Position numbers and translations under genes: made by a program. The notes beneath the pieces are model-generated. The model saw only the letters and a list, made by a program, of their open reading frames with translations, was not told the origin of the DNA and ran no database searches. Shown here piece by piece: positions 47,630-58,609 of a DNA stretch of 64,000 bases. Every line of letters begins with the position of its first letter. Positions within the stretch are counted from its first letter, which is position 1. The stretch comes from Streptomyces narbonensis (GTDB lineage Bacteria > Actinomycetota > Actinomycetes > Streptomycetales > Streptomycetaceae): the NCBI RefSeq assembly GCF_014649015.1, contig NZ_BMSF01000001.1:434001-498000 (forward strand), given 5' to 3'.

Positions 47630-48613
47630 ATGGCACTTCGTACACGTATCGCATCGATCACCACCGGAGCCGCGGACAGGCCGGGGGCTCCGACGAGCGG
47701 GCCCGGCAGGGCACCGGGTTCGGACGGGCGCAGTCGACCGGGAAGGCGCGGCGCGTCCCCTGGGCGGGCGCGGAGGCGCACCCGGGTGCGCCCGGCCTCC
47801 GAGGTACCGGGAGCTGTCGTACGACGACGGGGGGATGCCCTGTTCCCGCCGGTCGTGTCCGAGGCAGCGGAGGCGCTGGAGGCACGGGAGCGGGGGTCTC
47901 CGGTGGGGGCGGTGCGGGGGCGGCTGGTGGCAGTGCTGCGGGAGCGGACTCCGCTGTGGGTGCAGACGCGGTGCGGGCTCGAACCTCGGGCGCTGGCCGC
48001 GCTGACCGTGATCCTGCTCGTGGCCGCCGGCCTCGCGGGCGGGTACTTCTGGACGGGCCGGCCGGAGCCGGTGCGGGCACCCGAGATCGTCCGCGCCGCC
48101 CCCGCGGCGGCCACACCCGCCCCGTCCGGGGCCCGGACCGGAGCGGGGAGCGGGCAGAGCCCGGGGCACGGCGCGGGTGGGGCGAGGGTGGTCGTCGACG
48201 TGGGCGGCAAGGTGCGCAGGCCCGGAGTGCTGACGCTGCCCGGGGGCTCGCGGGTGGCGGACGCGCTGAGGGCCGCGGGCGGGGCGGAACCGGGCGCCGA
48301 TCTGACCGGGATCAACAGGGCCCGTGTGCTCATGGACGGTGAGCAGGTCCTGGTCGGGCTGCCGGGGGTGCCGGTCGGCGGCTCCGGTCCTGGAGCCGGC
48401 GTCGGGCCGGGCGGGCCGGGGGCGCCGCTGAGTCTCAACGCGGCCACCGTGGAGCAGCTCGACACCCTGCCCGGCGTCGGCCCGGTCCTCGCGCGGCACA
48501 TCGTCGACCATCGCACGGAGCAGGGCGGCTTTCGGTCGGTGGCCGAGCTGCGGGAGGTCAACGGCATCGGGGAGCGCCGGTTCGCCGACCTCGAACCGTT
48601 GGTGCGGCCGTGA
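47630..48613 (+). CDS. comEA: ComEA-like DNA-binding protein, leaderless
   Basis: 327 aa. Long Arg/Pro-rich cytosolic N-terminus, TM ~123-142 (ALTVILLVAAGLAGGYFW), SLBB domain ~187-250 (VVDVGGKVRRPGVLTLPGGSRV) and helix-hairpin-helix ~267-327 (SLNAATVEQLDTLPGVGPVLARHIV). It resembles the DNA receptor of natural transformation; function in Streptomyces is uncertain. TACCGT (47617-47622) ends 8 nt before ATG 47630. Its stop overlaps the comEC start by 4 nt. Confidence 0.93.
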   Translation: MALRTRIASITTGAADRPGAPTSGPGRAPGSDGRSRPGRRGASPGRARRRTRVRPASEVPGAVVRRRGDALFPPVVSEAAEALEARERGSPVGAVRGRLVAVLRERTPLWVQTRCGLEPRALAALTVILLVAAGLAGGYFWTGRPEPVRAPEIVRAAPAAATPAPSGARTGAGSGQSPGHGAGGARVVVDVGGKVRRPGVLTLPGGSRVADALRAAGGAEPGADLTGINRARVLMDGEQVLVGLPGVPVGGSGPGAGVGPGGPGAPLSLNAATVEQLDTLPGVGPVLARHIVDHRTEQGGFRSVAELREVNGIGERRFADLEPLVRP

Positions 48614-51087
48614 ACCGGTCCCGAGGGGTGGGGGAGGAGGGGCCGGCCGACCTGCGGCTCGTTCCTCTCGCGCTGGCGGTCTGGGCGGCGTCGGCCTGTG
48701 CTGTGGGGGGCACCGGCTGGTGGACGGTTGCCGGTGTCGCGGTCTGCCTGGTGGGGGCGTTGGTCCTGCTGGTTCCGGGACTGGTCCGGAGGCGGTCCGG
48801 CGGGGCGGGGGCCGCTCCGGTGACGTCGGGGCGGCGGTTGCGGGTGACCGCGTGTGCGGGGGTCCTGCTGTGCGCGGCGGCCGGGGCGGCCTCGGCGGGA
48901 CTGCACGCGGCGGACCTGCGGCGCGGTCCCGTGCCGGCGCTGGCGCGTGACCATGTCCGGGCGCAGATGGAGGTCACCGTCACGTCCGATCCACGGCTCA
49001 CCCGGCCCCGGGTGCGGGGCAACGCGATGGCGCCGGTCTCGGTCGTCCTCGACGGCGAGGTGACCCGCGTCGAGCGGCCGGACGGATCGGCGCACCGGAC
49101 GCGAGCGCCGGTGCTGCTGATCGTGCCGCCGGGGGAGCACAGGGAGGAGTGGCTGCGGCTGCTGCCCTCGACACGGCTGCGGGTCGGAGCCCGTGCGGCG
49201 CCGCCGCTGCGCTCCGGCGAGCCGTTCGCCGCGGTCGTCAAAGTCGACGGAGCGGGTCCGCCGCTGATCGTCGGTCCACCGAGCGCGCCACAGCGCACGG
49301 CGGGTGAGCTGCGCGCCGGGCTGCGGAGAGCGACCGAGGGGCTTGCTCCGGACGCGCGGGCCCTGTTGCCGGGGCTGGTCGTGGGGGACACCTCAAGGAT
49401 CGAGCCCGACCTGCGGGACGCCTTCGAGGCCACCGACCTCACGCATCTCCTCGCGGTCTCCGGCAGCAACCTTTCCGTGATCTTGCTCCTGCTCATCGGG
49501 CGTCCCGGGAGGGCGCACCAGGTGGAGCGAGGGGGCCTCGCTCCCCGGCTCGGGCTGTCGCTGCGGGCGACCGCGGTGGCCGGGGGAGCGCTGACGCTGG
49601 CCTTCGTGGTCGTCTGCCGGCCCGATCCGAGCGTGCTGCGTGCCGCGGCCTGCGGGCTCGTCGTCCTCCTGGCGATCGGCACCGGGCGCCGGAGATCGCT
49701 GATCCCCGCGCTGGCCGCCGCCGTCCTGATCCTGGTGCTCTACGACCCCTGGCTGGCGCGGAGTTACGGCTTCCTGCTCTCGGTGCTCGCTACCGGGGCC
49801 CTGCTGACGGTCGCCCCGCGGTGGAGCGAGGCGCTGCGGCGGCGTCGGGTGCCGGGGCGGCTCGCGGAGGCACTGGCGGCGGCCCTCGCGGCGCAGGCGG
49901 TGTGCGCGCCGGTCGTGGTGGTCTTCGCCGCCCGGGTGAGCCTGGTCGCGATCCCGGCGAATCTCTTCGCCGAACTGGCGGTCGCGCCCGCGACGGTGCT
50001 GGGCTTCGCCGCGCTCGCCCTGGCGCAGGTGTGGGAGCCGGCCGCGGCGGCGGTCGCCTGGGTGGCGGGGTGGCCGGCCGGGTGGATCGCGAGGGTGGCC
50101 CGTGTGGGCGGGGAGTTGCCGGGAGCCCAGCTGGCCTGGCCCGGCGGGTGGTGGGGCGGGCTGGTTCTGGCGGTGGCCACGGGGCTCTTGCTGGTCGGGG
50201 CGCGCAGGCTGCCGTACCGGGGGTGGATCGCCGGTTTCGTCGCCGCGCTGCTTCTCCTCGTGGTCGTCCGGCCGGTGCCCCTCACCCGGTGGGCCACGGG
50301 GTGGCCGCCGCCGGGCTGGGCGTTCGCGATGTGCCAGGTGGGGCAGGGGGACGCGACGGTGCTCTCGGCGGGCGGTGACGCGGCCGTCGTGGTGGACGCC
50401 GGCCCTGATCCCGTACTGGTGGATCGTTGTCTGCGGGAGCTCGGGGTGCGGCGGGTGCCGTTGCTGGTGCTGACGCACTTCCATGCCGATCACGTGGCCG
50501 GGCTGAGGGGGGTGCTGCGGGGGCGCTCGGTGGGGGCGATCCAGACCACGGGGCTCGAAGAGCCGCCCACACAGGCCGCGTTCGTGCGGCGGACGGCGGC
50601 CGCCGCGGGGGTGCCGGTGGTCCGTGCGGGGGCGGGCGAGCACCGGCGGGTCGGAGGACTGGAGTGGTGGGTGCTGTGGCCACCGGCCGGTTCCGGCGAG
50701 GCGGTCGGCCACTCGGCCGGCGGGGCGAACGACGCCAGTGTCACCCTCCTCGTCCGGGCCGCCGGAGGGCTGCGACTGCTGCTCCTGGGCGACCTCGAAC
50801 CGCCGGCCCAGCGCGCGCTGCTGAGGAGCGGTCCGGGGCTGGGGCCGGTGGACGTGCTCAAGGTCGCCCACCACGGGTCCGCGCACCAGGATCCCAGGCT
50901 GATAAGGGCGGTGCGGCCGCGTCTCGCGCTGGTGTCCGCGGGGCGAGACAACCCGTACGGGCACCCGTCGCCCCGGACCGTGGAGGCCTTGCGGGCCGGT
51001 GGGGCGCGGGTGCTGCGGACCGATCGGGACGGGGCCGTCGCGGTGGTGGGTGCGGGGCGCGGGCTCGTGGCCGTGCCGAGGGGGTGA
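48610..51087 (+). CDS. comEC: ComEC/Rec2 family protein
   Basis: 825 aa. N-terminal TMs and an OB-like region, the Competence core (~260-520, DLTHLLAVSGSNLSVILLLLI), then a C-terminal metallo-beta-lactamase-like domain (~565-820) with THFHADHVAGL near 622 and HHGSAHQDPRL. It forms the channel in transformable bacteria; here it is coupled to comEA by a 4-nt GTGA overlap. Neither competence pili nor regulators are in the window. Confidence 0.95.
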   Translation: MNRSRGVGEEGPADLRLVPLALAVWAASACAVGGTGWWTVAGVAVCLVGALVLLVPGLVRRRSGGAGAAPVTSGRRLRVTACAGVLLCAAAGAASAGLHAADLRRGPVPALARDHVRAQMEVTVTSDPRLTRPRVRGNAMAPVSVVLDGEVTRVERPDGSAHRTRAPVLLIVPPGEHREEWLRLLPSTRLRVGARAAPPLRSGEPFAAVVKVDGAGPPLIVGPPSAPQRTAGELRAGLRRATEGLAPDARALLPGLVVGDTSRIEPDLRDAFEATDLTHLLAVSGSNLSVILLLLIGRPGRAHQVERGGLAPRLGLSLRATAVAGGALTLAFVVVCRPDPSVLRAAACGLVVLLAIGTGRRRSLIPALAAAVLILVLYDPWLARSYGFLLSVLATGALLTVAPRWSEALRRRRVPGRLAEALAAALAAQAVCAPVVVVFAARVSLVAIPANLFAELAVAPATVLGFAALALAQVWEPAAAAVAWVAGWPAGWIARVARVGGELPGAQLAWPGGWWGGLVLAVATGLLLVGARRLPYRGWIAGFVAALLLLVVVRPVPLTRWATGWPPPGWAFAMCQVGQGDATVLSAGGDAAVVVDAGPDPVLVDRCLRELGVRRVPLLVLTHFHADHVAGLRGVLRGRSVGAIQTTGLEEPPTQAAFVRRTAAAAGVPVVRAGAGEHRRVGGLEWWVLWPPAGSGEAVGHSAGGANDASVTLLVRAAGGLRLLLLGDLEPPAQRALLRSGPGLGPVDVLKVAHHGSAHQDPRLIRAVRPRLALVSAGRDNPYGHPSPRTVEALRAGGARVLRTDRDGAVAVVGAGRGLVAVPRG

Positions 51088-51123
51088 GCCGGTGGAGTGA
51101 AGGGGGCGAGTCGATGTAGAGAA

Positions 51124-51168
51124 CGCTTGTAAAGGCGCTTGTAAAGGATCCTTTCTAAAGATACCTTT
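51124..51168 (+). promoter_or_regulatory. Leaderless promoter with doubled AAAG-N4-CTTT operator
   Basis: -35 TTGTAA (51139-51144), 17-nt spacer, -10 TACCTT (51162-51167), GTG exactly 7 nt later. Inverted repeats AAAGGATCCTTT (51143-51154, perfect) and AAAGATACCTTT (51157-51168) lie in the spacer and over the -10, 14 bp apart; CGCTTGTAAAGG is repeated in tandem at 51124-51135 and 51136-51147. Positions predict autorepression. Confidence 0.8.
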
Positions 51169-51173
51169 TCATC

Positions 51174-51797
51174 GTGCCGGAGACGAGTGAACCGCAACCC
51201 GAGGGCGAGCAGCCCCGCAGTATCCGCCTCACCAACCCGCGGGCCCTGCGGGCCTACGCCCACCCCCTGCGGATGACCCTGGTGGGACTGCTGCGCAGCA
51301 GTGGCCCTTTCACCGCGACCAAGGCCGCCGAGCTGACCGGCGAGTCCGTGGCCAGCTGCTCCTACCACCTGCGGATACTCGCCAAGTACGGCCTCGTGGA
51401 GGAGGCGCCGGGCGGCAAGGGGCGGGAGAAGCCCTGGCGGGCCACCGCGCGGTACACGGAGTGGCCGGAGTACAGCGAGGACGCGACGGTCGCGGAGGCC
51501 TCCGACGCGCTCACGGTCGCCGTCGCCGAGCGCTACTTCGAGCGGGTCACCCGGGCCATGGAGCGCCGGCACACGCTGCCGAGGGAATGGCGGGAGGCCG
51601 AGCAGTTCGGCGACTCCCTGCTCTTCCTCACCCCCGAGGAGCTGACCGGCCTCGGCGAGCGGATCGAGGCACTGCTCCGCCCCTTCGAGGGGCGCGAGTC
51701 CGACCCGTCCCTCATGCCCGAGGGCGCCCGGGCCGTCAGCATCCTGCGGATCGCCCACCTGGAACAGGACGTCCCCCACCACCGAGACGCGGAGTGA
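51174..51797 (+). CDS. ArsR-like winged-helix regulator, 207 aa
   Basis: Winged HTH at ~15-85: SIRLTNPRALRAYAHPLRMTLVGLL, ATKAAELTGESVASCSYHLRILAKYGLVEEA, ending in the KGREKPWRATAR wing. The C-terminal ~110 residues are helical. No metal-binding Cys set of classical ArsR is apparent apart from one Cys in the recognition helix. The MFS gene follows at once, so it probably controls that exporter and itself through the operators before it. Confidence 0.92.
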   Translation: MPETSEPQPEGEQPRSIRLTNPRALRAYAHPLRMTLVGLLRSSGPFTATKAAELTGESVASCSYHLRILAKYGLVEEAPGGKGREKPWRATARYTEWPEYSEDATVAEASDALTVAVAERYFERVTRAMERRHTLPREWREAEQFGDSLLFLTPEELTGLGERIEALLRPFEGRESDPSLMPEGARAVSILRIAHLEQDVPHHRDAE

Positions 51798-51802
51798 ACG
51801 GC

Positions 51803-53071
51803 ATGGCCCTCGTGGAACGCATACCGGAACTGCTGCGCGAGCGGACTTTCCGCCGCTACTGGACCGGGCAGACCATCTCGCTCGCCGGGGACCAGATCTC
51901 ACTCATCGCCATCCCGCTCGCCGCCGTCCTGATCCTCGGTGCGGACGCCGCCGAGATGGGCTGGCTCAAGACGGCCGAACTCCTCCCCGCCCTCCTGCTC
52001 AACCTGCCGCTCGGCGCCTGGGCCGACCGGCAGACGAGCCGCAGACGCGCCATGATCGTGGCGGACCTCGCGCGGGCCGCGCTCATCCTGACCCTCCCGG
52101 TCGCCTACGCGCTCGACGCGCTGACGCTCGGGCAGCTGTACGCGGTGGCCTTCGGGGTCGGTGCGCTCACCGTTCTCTTCGAGGCCTGCAACAACACGCT
52201 CCTCGTCGCGCTCGTCCCCACCGACCGGTACATACAGGCGAACGCACTGGTCAACGGCAGCCGTTCGATGTCCTGGCTCGCGGGCCCCGGGATCGGGGGC
52301 GTGCTCGTGCAGGTCCTCACCGCGCCCTTCGCCCTGGTCGCCGACGCCCTCACCTACGTGGCGTCGGCCGGGTACCTCGCCCGGATCGACGCGGTCGAAC
52401 CCCCGCCGGCCCCCGTGGTCAAGGGGCACTTCACCGAAGGGCTGCGCTGGGTGCTCCATGACGCGTCCATGCGCGCGCTGTTCGCCGCTTCCGGCACGAT
52501 CCAGCTGTTCAACTACATGTTCCACACCCTCTTCGTGCTCTACGCGACCGCTGAACTCGGTATCAGCGCGGGCCTGCTCGGCCTGATCCTGGGAGCCGGA
52601 GCGGTGGGCGGTCTCATCGGAGCCGCGGTCAGCGGAGCCGTCGTCCGGCGGATCGGCATCGGCGCTTCACTCGTCGTCGGCTTCCTCGGGTTCACGATGC
52701 CCCTGCTCCTGATACCCCTGGCCGGTGGGCCGCTTCCGCTGGTGGTGGCCGTGATGTTCGTGGCCGAGTTCCTCTCCTGTGTCGGCGTGATGATCGTGGA
52801 CATCGCCGCGGGTTCGTTCCAGATGGCGGTGATCCCCGACGCCGTACGGGCCCGGGTCATGGGGGCGTTCCGCACGCTCAACCACGGTTTCCGCCCCGTG
52901 GGCGCGCTGCTCGGAGGCCTGCTCGGCACGGCGATCGGGCTGCGCCCGACGCTGTGGATCGCCACCGGCGGAGCCGTCCTCGCCGTGCTCTGGCTGCTGC
53001 CCTCGCCGCTGGCGCGCATGCGTGAACTGCCCGCGAAGGAAGAGGAGTCGGCCCCTGTCGGGGCCTCGTGA
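51803..53071 (+). CDS. MFS transporter (enterobactin-exporter-like), 422 aa
   Basis: 12 predicted TMs. RTFRRYWTGQTISLAGDQISLIAIPLAA start, GAWADRQTSRRRAMIVADL (motif A), FNYMFHTLFVLYA. This shape is common in macrolide/siderophore exporter-like families, but the substrate is unknown. ATG 51803 with GGAG 8 nt upstream; GTG 51794, which would overlap the regulator stop, is also possible. Same operon as the regulator. Confidence 0.9.
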   Translation: MALVERIPELLRERTFRRYWTGQTISLAGDQISLIAIPLAAVLILGADAAEMGWLKTAELLPALLLNLPLGAWADRQTSRRRAMIVADLARAALILTLPVAYALDALTLGQLYAVAFGVGALTVLFEACNNTLLVALVPTDRYIQANALVNGSRSMSWLAGPGIGGVLVQVLTAPFALVADALTYVASAGYLARIDAVEPPPAPVVKGHFTEGLRWVLHDASMRALFAASGTIQLFNYMFHTLFVLYATAELGISAGLLGLILGAGAVGGLIGAAVSGAVVRRIGIGASLVVGFLGFTMPLLLIPLAGGPLPLVVAVMFVAEFLSCVGVMIVDIAAGSFQMAVIPDAVRARVMGAFRTLNHGFRPVGALLGGLLGTAIGLRPTLWIATGGAVLAVLWLLPSPLARMRELPAKEEESAPVGAS

Positions 53072-53098
53072 CCGACCGGGAAGAGGGAGACTGGCCGC

Positions 53099-53944
53099 AT
53101 GAGTGACGAAGTGACGGACGCACCCGACCGGACGGCTCCCGCCCCGGCGGCCCCCACCCTCCCGGACACGGGCGCCTACCTGGCACGGATCGGCGCGCGG
53201 CGGCCCGTGCGCGCAGACGCGGACGCCTTGCGCGAACTCCATGTGCGGCACCTGCTGAGCGTGCCCTTCGAGAACCTCTCGATCCATCTCGGCGAGGACA
53301 TCGTCCTTGACGAGAAGGCACTGGTCGGCAAGGTGGTCGACGACCGCAGGGGCGGCTTCTGCTACGAGCTCAACACCGCGTTCGCGGTGCTGCTGAGGGA
53401 GCTCGGCTACCGGGTGTCGCTGCTCCAGGCGCGCGTCGTCGACGCGGAGGGGAGAGTCGGGATCCCGTACGACCACATGGCGCTGCTTGTGGTGACGGCC
53501 GACGGGGAACGGTGGCTGGCCGACGTCGGATTCGGCGACCACAGCCACTACCCGCTGGCCTTCGACGAGCGCGGCGACCAGGAGGACCCGGGCGGCCGGT
53601 TCCGTGTCCAGGAGGCCGCCGACGGCGATCTGGAGGTGCTGCGCGACGGGAAGCCGCAGTACCGGCTGGAGGTGCGGCCCCGTGAGCTCGCGGACTTCGC
53701 GGCCGGCGCGTGGTACCACCGGACCTCGCCCGACTCGCACTTTCCGCGCTCCCTGGTCTGCTCCCTGCTCACGGAGGAGGGGCGGATCACCCTCAGCGAA
53801 AGGAAGCTGATCACCCGCGCCCACGGGGAGCGCGTCGAGCGAGTGCTCGACGGGGACGAGGAGGTGCGGGGCGCGTACCGGGAGCTGTTCGGGATCGTTC
53901 TCGACGAGCTTCCGGTCGTCGGTCACGACACACCGAACTCCTGA
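53099..53944 (+). CDS. nat: Arylamine N-acetyltransferase
   Basis: 281 aa. Catalytic triad Cys88 (RRGGFCYELNTAF), His126 (PYDHMALLV) and Asp142 (ADVGFGDH). Acetyl-CoA dependent transfer to arylamines or hydrazines. N-terminal PFENLSIHLGE is the family mark. ATG behind GAGGGAG, 27 nt after the MFS gene, so possibly part of a small detoxification unit. Confidence 0.96.
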   Translation: MSDEVTDAPDRTAPAPAAPTLPDTGAYLARIGARRPVRADADALRELHVRHLLSVPFENLSIHLGEDIVLDEKALVGKVVDDRRGGFCYELNTAFAVLLRELGYRVSLLQARVVDAEGRVGIPYDHMALLVVTADGERWLADVGFGDHSHYPLAFDERGDQEDPGGRFRVQEAADGDLEVLRDGKPQYRLEVRPRELADFAAGAWYHRTSPDSHFPRSLVCSLLTEEGRITLSERKLITRAHGERVERVLDGDEEVRGAYRELFGIVLDELPVVGHDTPNS

Positions 53945-54041
53945 GGGGTGTCACTGCACGGAACCCTCGATTCGGACTCTCGGTAACACTTGGCGGGCCG
54001 CAAGGTGGGTCGTCCGCAAGAACGCCTAGGGGAGGCCGGCT

Positions 54042-54287
54042 CTACGGGGCCTCCAGCCAGCCCTCGTACTCGGCGGCGAGCTCGTCGAGCGCCGCCGCGT
54101 CGAGCTTTCCGTCCGGGTCCTCGACGACCACCAACCACTGGGCGTCCTCGGCGTCGTCCTCGCCGGCGAGGGCGTCCCGGACGAGCTGCGGTGTCTCGGC
54201 GACGCCGAAGCGGTCGGGGAGTTCCTCGGCGACCTCCTCGGCGGCGTCGCGGTCGGGGAGTACCAGTACGTGTCGTCGTTCGCTCAC
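54042..54287 (-). CDS. Small acidic protein, about 81 aa
   Basis: Not recognised. RRHVLVLPDRDAAEEVAEELPDRFG, then an acidic linker and QWLVVVEDPDGKLDAAALDELAAEYEGWLEAP; resembles a small ferredoxin-like alpha/beta fold. GTG 54287 has GAGAAT 7 nt upstream on its strand, suggesting a leaderless start; ATG 54305 is the alternative. Confidence 0.7.
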   Translation of the reverse strand: MSERRHVLVLPDRDAAEEVAEELPDRFGVAETPQLVRDALAGEDDAEDAQWLVVVEDPDGKLDAAALDELAAEYEGWLEAP

Positions 54288-54385
54288 CCGGTCATTCTCG
54301 GGCATGACCGTAGGGGTCTCGGGTGCGGCCCTTGGTCGCGGCCTTCGGGCACGGCTGTCGGTGGCCCGTGGGATGCTGGATCGCG

Positions 54386-55375
54386 ATGGCCACCAGAAAG
54401 ACTTCCCCCGACGACCTCCTCGGCCCCGTGACGCTCGCCGTGGGGCAGGAGGACCTGCTCCTCGACCGCGCCGTCCAGGAGGTGGTGGCGGCCGCCAGGG
54501 CCGCCGACGCCGACACGGACGTACGCGACCTCACCTCCGACCAGCTCCAGCCCGGGTCGCTGGCGGAGCTCACCAGCCCCTCGCTCTTCGCCGAGCGCAA
54601 GGTCCTGGTCGTGCGCAACGCGCAGGACCTCTCCGCCGACACGATCAAGGACGTCAAGGCCTACCTCGACGACCCGGTCGAGGACATCTCGCTCGTCCTG
54701 CTCCATGCCGGAGGCGCGAAGGGCAAGGGCCTGCTCGACGCGGCGCGGAAGGCGGGCGCGCGGGAGGTGGCCTGCCCGAAGACGACGAAGCCGGCGGAGC
54801 GGCTGACGTTCGTACGGCAGGAGTTCCGGGCGCTCGGGCGCGCGGCGACGCCGGAGGCGTGCCAGGCGCTGGTGGACTCGATCGGCAGCGACCTGCGGGA
54901 GCTGGCGTCCGCGTGCGCGCAGCTGACGGCGGACGTCGACGGCACGATCGACGAGGCGGTCGTCGGGCGGTACTACACGGGCCGTGCCGAGGCCTCGTCC
55001 TTCAACGTGGCGGACCGGGCCGTCGAGGGGCGTGCCGCGGAGGCCCTGGAGGCGCTGCGGTGGTCGCTGTCGACCGGGGTCGCGCCGGTACTCATCACCA
55101 GTGCGTTGGCGCAGGGCGTACGGGCGATCGGCAAGCTCTCGTCGGCGCGGGGTGGGCGGCCGGCGGATCTGGCGCGTGAGCTGGGCATGCCGCCCTGGAA
55201 GATCGACCGCGTGCGGCAGCAGATGCGGGGCTGGACCCCTGACGGGGTCTCGGTCGCACTCCGTGCGATCGCTGACGCCGATGCGGGGGTGAAGGGCGGA
55301 GGCGACGATCCCGAGTACGCCCTGGAGAAGGCGGTGGTCGCGGTGGCGCGGGCGGCGAGGATGCGGCGCGGGTAG
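54386..55375 (+). CDS. holA: DNA polymerase III subunit delta
   Basis: 329 aa. Clamp-loader subunit that opens the beta clamp. MATRKTSPDDLLGPVTLAVGQEDLLLDRAVQEVV, LFAERKVLVVRNAQDL, ELASACAQLTADVDG and ALEALRWSLSTGVAPVLITSALAQGVRAI are typical. ATG 54386 rather than the longer frame; no ribosome site and GATGCT ends 9 nt upstream, so it may be leaderless. Confidence 0.95.
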   Translation: MATRKTSPDDLLGPVTLAVGQEDLLLDRAVQEVVAAARAADADTDVRDLTSDQLQPGSLAELTSPSLFAERKVLVVRNAQDLSADTIKDVKAYLDDPVEDISLVLLHAGGAKGKGLLDAARKAGAREVACPKTTKPAERLTFVRQEFRALGRAATPEACQALVDSIGSDLRELASACAQLTADVDGTIDEAVVGRYYTGRAEASSFNVADRAVEGRAAEALEALRWSLSTGVAPVLITSALAQGVRAIGKLSSARGGRPADLARELGMPPWKIDRVRQQMRGWTPDGVSVALRAIADADAGVKGGGDDPEYALEKAVVAVARAARMRRG

Positions 55376-56086
55376 CCGGGGCCGGGGCGGTATCGGTGGC
55401 CGGGCCCTGCCGGGCCGGGCCGGGCCGGTGGGCTGGTCGGTGCGGTGCGGTGCGGTGCCGTGCCGTGCGGTTCGTGGCTGGTGTCTGGGTCGATTCCCCC
55501 ACCCCGCCCCTTCCCGAAACCCTGCCGGGGGCTGGTGGGGGACGAGGTTGTTTCCCGGGGGCTCCGCCCCCGGACCCCGGATGCTCCGGCGGCGGCTTCG
55601 CGCCGCGGGCTCCGGCTCCCCCGGGGGAGGGACTCGCGGCTGGGCTCCGCCCCGGGCCCCTGCAGGGCCGGCGGCGGCTTCGCGCCGTGGTGTGTCGAAT
55701 CCGGGCCCCTCGAGGAGCAGCGGCAGCTTCGCGGGTGTGGCTTCGGCCCGCGCCCCGGAGGGCACGCGGCGGCTTTGCGGGTGTGGCTTCGGCCCGCGCC
55801 CCGGAGGGCACGCGGCAGCTTAGCCGTGGTGCCCTGCCCCGGGACCCCCGGCGGCTTCGCGCCGCCCACGTGTCGGTTTCTTCGTGGCTCGTCCTGGAGC
55901 GGGGGCATCACGCCCTAGGCGCGGCGAAGGCCCCGGCGGCTCCTGGGGTGGAGGCGGCGGGGCCTTCGGCGTTACAGCTGGTGGGCTCGCACCCGCGTGG
56001 CGAACGCGTCCGCGTGCGAGTCCTGGTGGTCGGCGGGAGCGGGAGAGAGGGCCCGCTGGGTCCCGTACGACCGGTTACATCAGAGC
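55376..56086. repeat. 711-bp GC-rich gene-free block with tandem and inverted repeats
   Basis: No gene despite open frames on both strands. Content: tandem GGGCC and GTGCG runs (55385-55470), inverted repeats such as CGGGGGC/GCCCCCG around 55557, and a 46-bp tandem repeat (55731-55776, 55777-55822) with a third partial copy of its edge. An 11-bp stem with 22-nt loop (55925-55935 / 55958-55968) may end rpsT transcription from the right. Confidence 0.7.
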
Positions 56087-56353
56087 TCAGCCCTGGAGGG
56101 AGGCAACCTTGGTGGCCAGCGCCGACTTCTTGTTGGCGGCGGCGTTCTTGTGGATGACACCCTTCGAGACAGCCTTGTCGAGCTGACGCGAGGCGGCACG
56201 AGTGGCAACGGTGGCCTTCTCGAAGTCGCCGGCGGCGACGGCCTCGCGGGCCTTGCGGATCGCGGTCTTGAGCGACGACTTGACGGCCTTGTTACGCAGG
56301 CGCGCCTTCTCGTTGGTCTTGTTCCGCTTGATCTGGGACTTGATGTTCGCCAC
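56087..56353 (-). CDS. rpsT: 30S ribosomal protein S20
   Basis: 88 aa. [39 protein letters not shown], an all-helical 16S rRNA binder. GTG 56353 chosen because it gives the canonical MANIKSQ start. AAAGG upstream. Divergent from lepA. Confidence 0.98.
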   Translation of the reverse strand: MANIKSQIKRNKTNEKARLRNKAVKSSLKTAIRKAREAVAAGDFEKATVATRAASRQLDKAVSKGVIHKNAAANKKSALATKVASLQG

Positions 56354-56537
56354 GAAAAGAGCCTTTACAGGTTCGATGTTCCTTCTGGAGTGTGACTCGC
56401 AGCTGAGAGGGCACACGAGGCACAGCTGTCCACAGTATCAGTCACCCGCGGGGCCGCCCAAACCGGGCGCAGGGCGGCGGGCATGGGACCATGGAGCCTA
56501 CGTATCGATCCGACATCGCCCCGAGACGAGACCCTGC

Positions 56538-58403
<1,866 letters not shown>

Positions 58404-58435
58404 CCGGGAACGTCAGAAGTAGGTGCCTAGTGCAT

Positions 58436-58474
58436 CGAACGGGTCCACGTGCCGACGGCGCGTGGACCCGTTCG
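58436..58474 (+). terminator. Terminator after lepA
   Basis: Perfect 14-bp stem (58436-58449 with 58461-58474), 11-nt loop, then TTATG. Confidence 0.88.
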
Positions 58475-58543
58475 TTATGAAGCGGCGGCTTGCAAGCCCT
58501 TACGCGCCAGTCCTCGGCCCTTTACTCTGATCCCGACTCGAAG

Positions 58544-58572
58544 GTTACTCGCCAGTTAGTTACGTAGTTACG
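58544..58572 (+). promoter_or_regulatory. GTTAC repeat cluster before the acyl-CoA synthetase gene
   Basis: GTTAC at 58544, 58559 and 58567; the last two are within a perfect tandem 8-mer TAGTTACG (58557-58564, 58565-58572). TTACTCGCCAGTTA (58545-58558) is an imperfect palindrome. A candidate operator for a fatty-acid regulator such as a TetR protein; identity inferred only. Confidence 0.5.
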
Positions 58573-58609
58573 CACCGCCAGCAGGCACCGCCGCCGCCCG
58601 GAGGACGTC

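Noticed and set aside
47630..51087. Evidence for natural competence
   Set aside because: comEA-comEC alone is widespread in non-transformable actinobacteria; no pilus or uptake ATPase genes nearby.
55396..56157. 253-aa open frame between holA and rpsT
   Set aside because: Repeats produce it, all frames are similarly open, and it runs into rpsT antisense.
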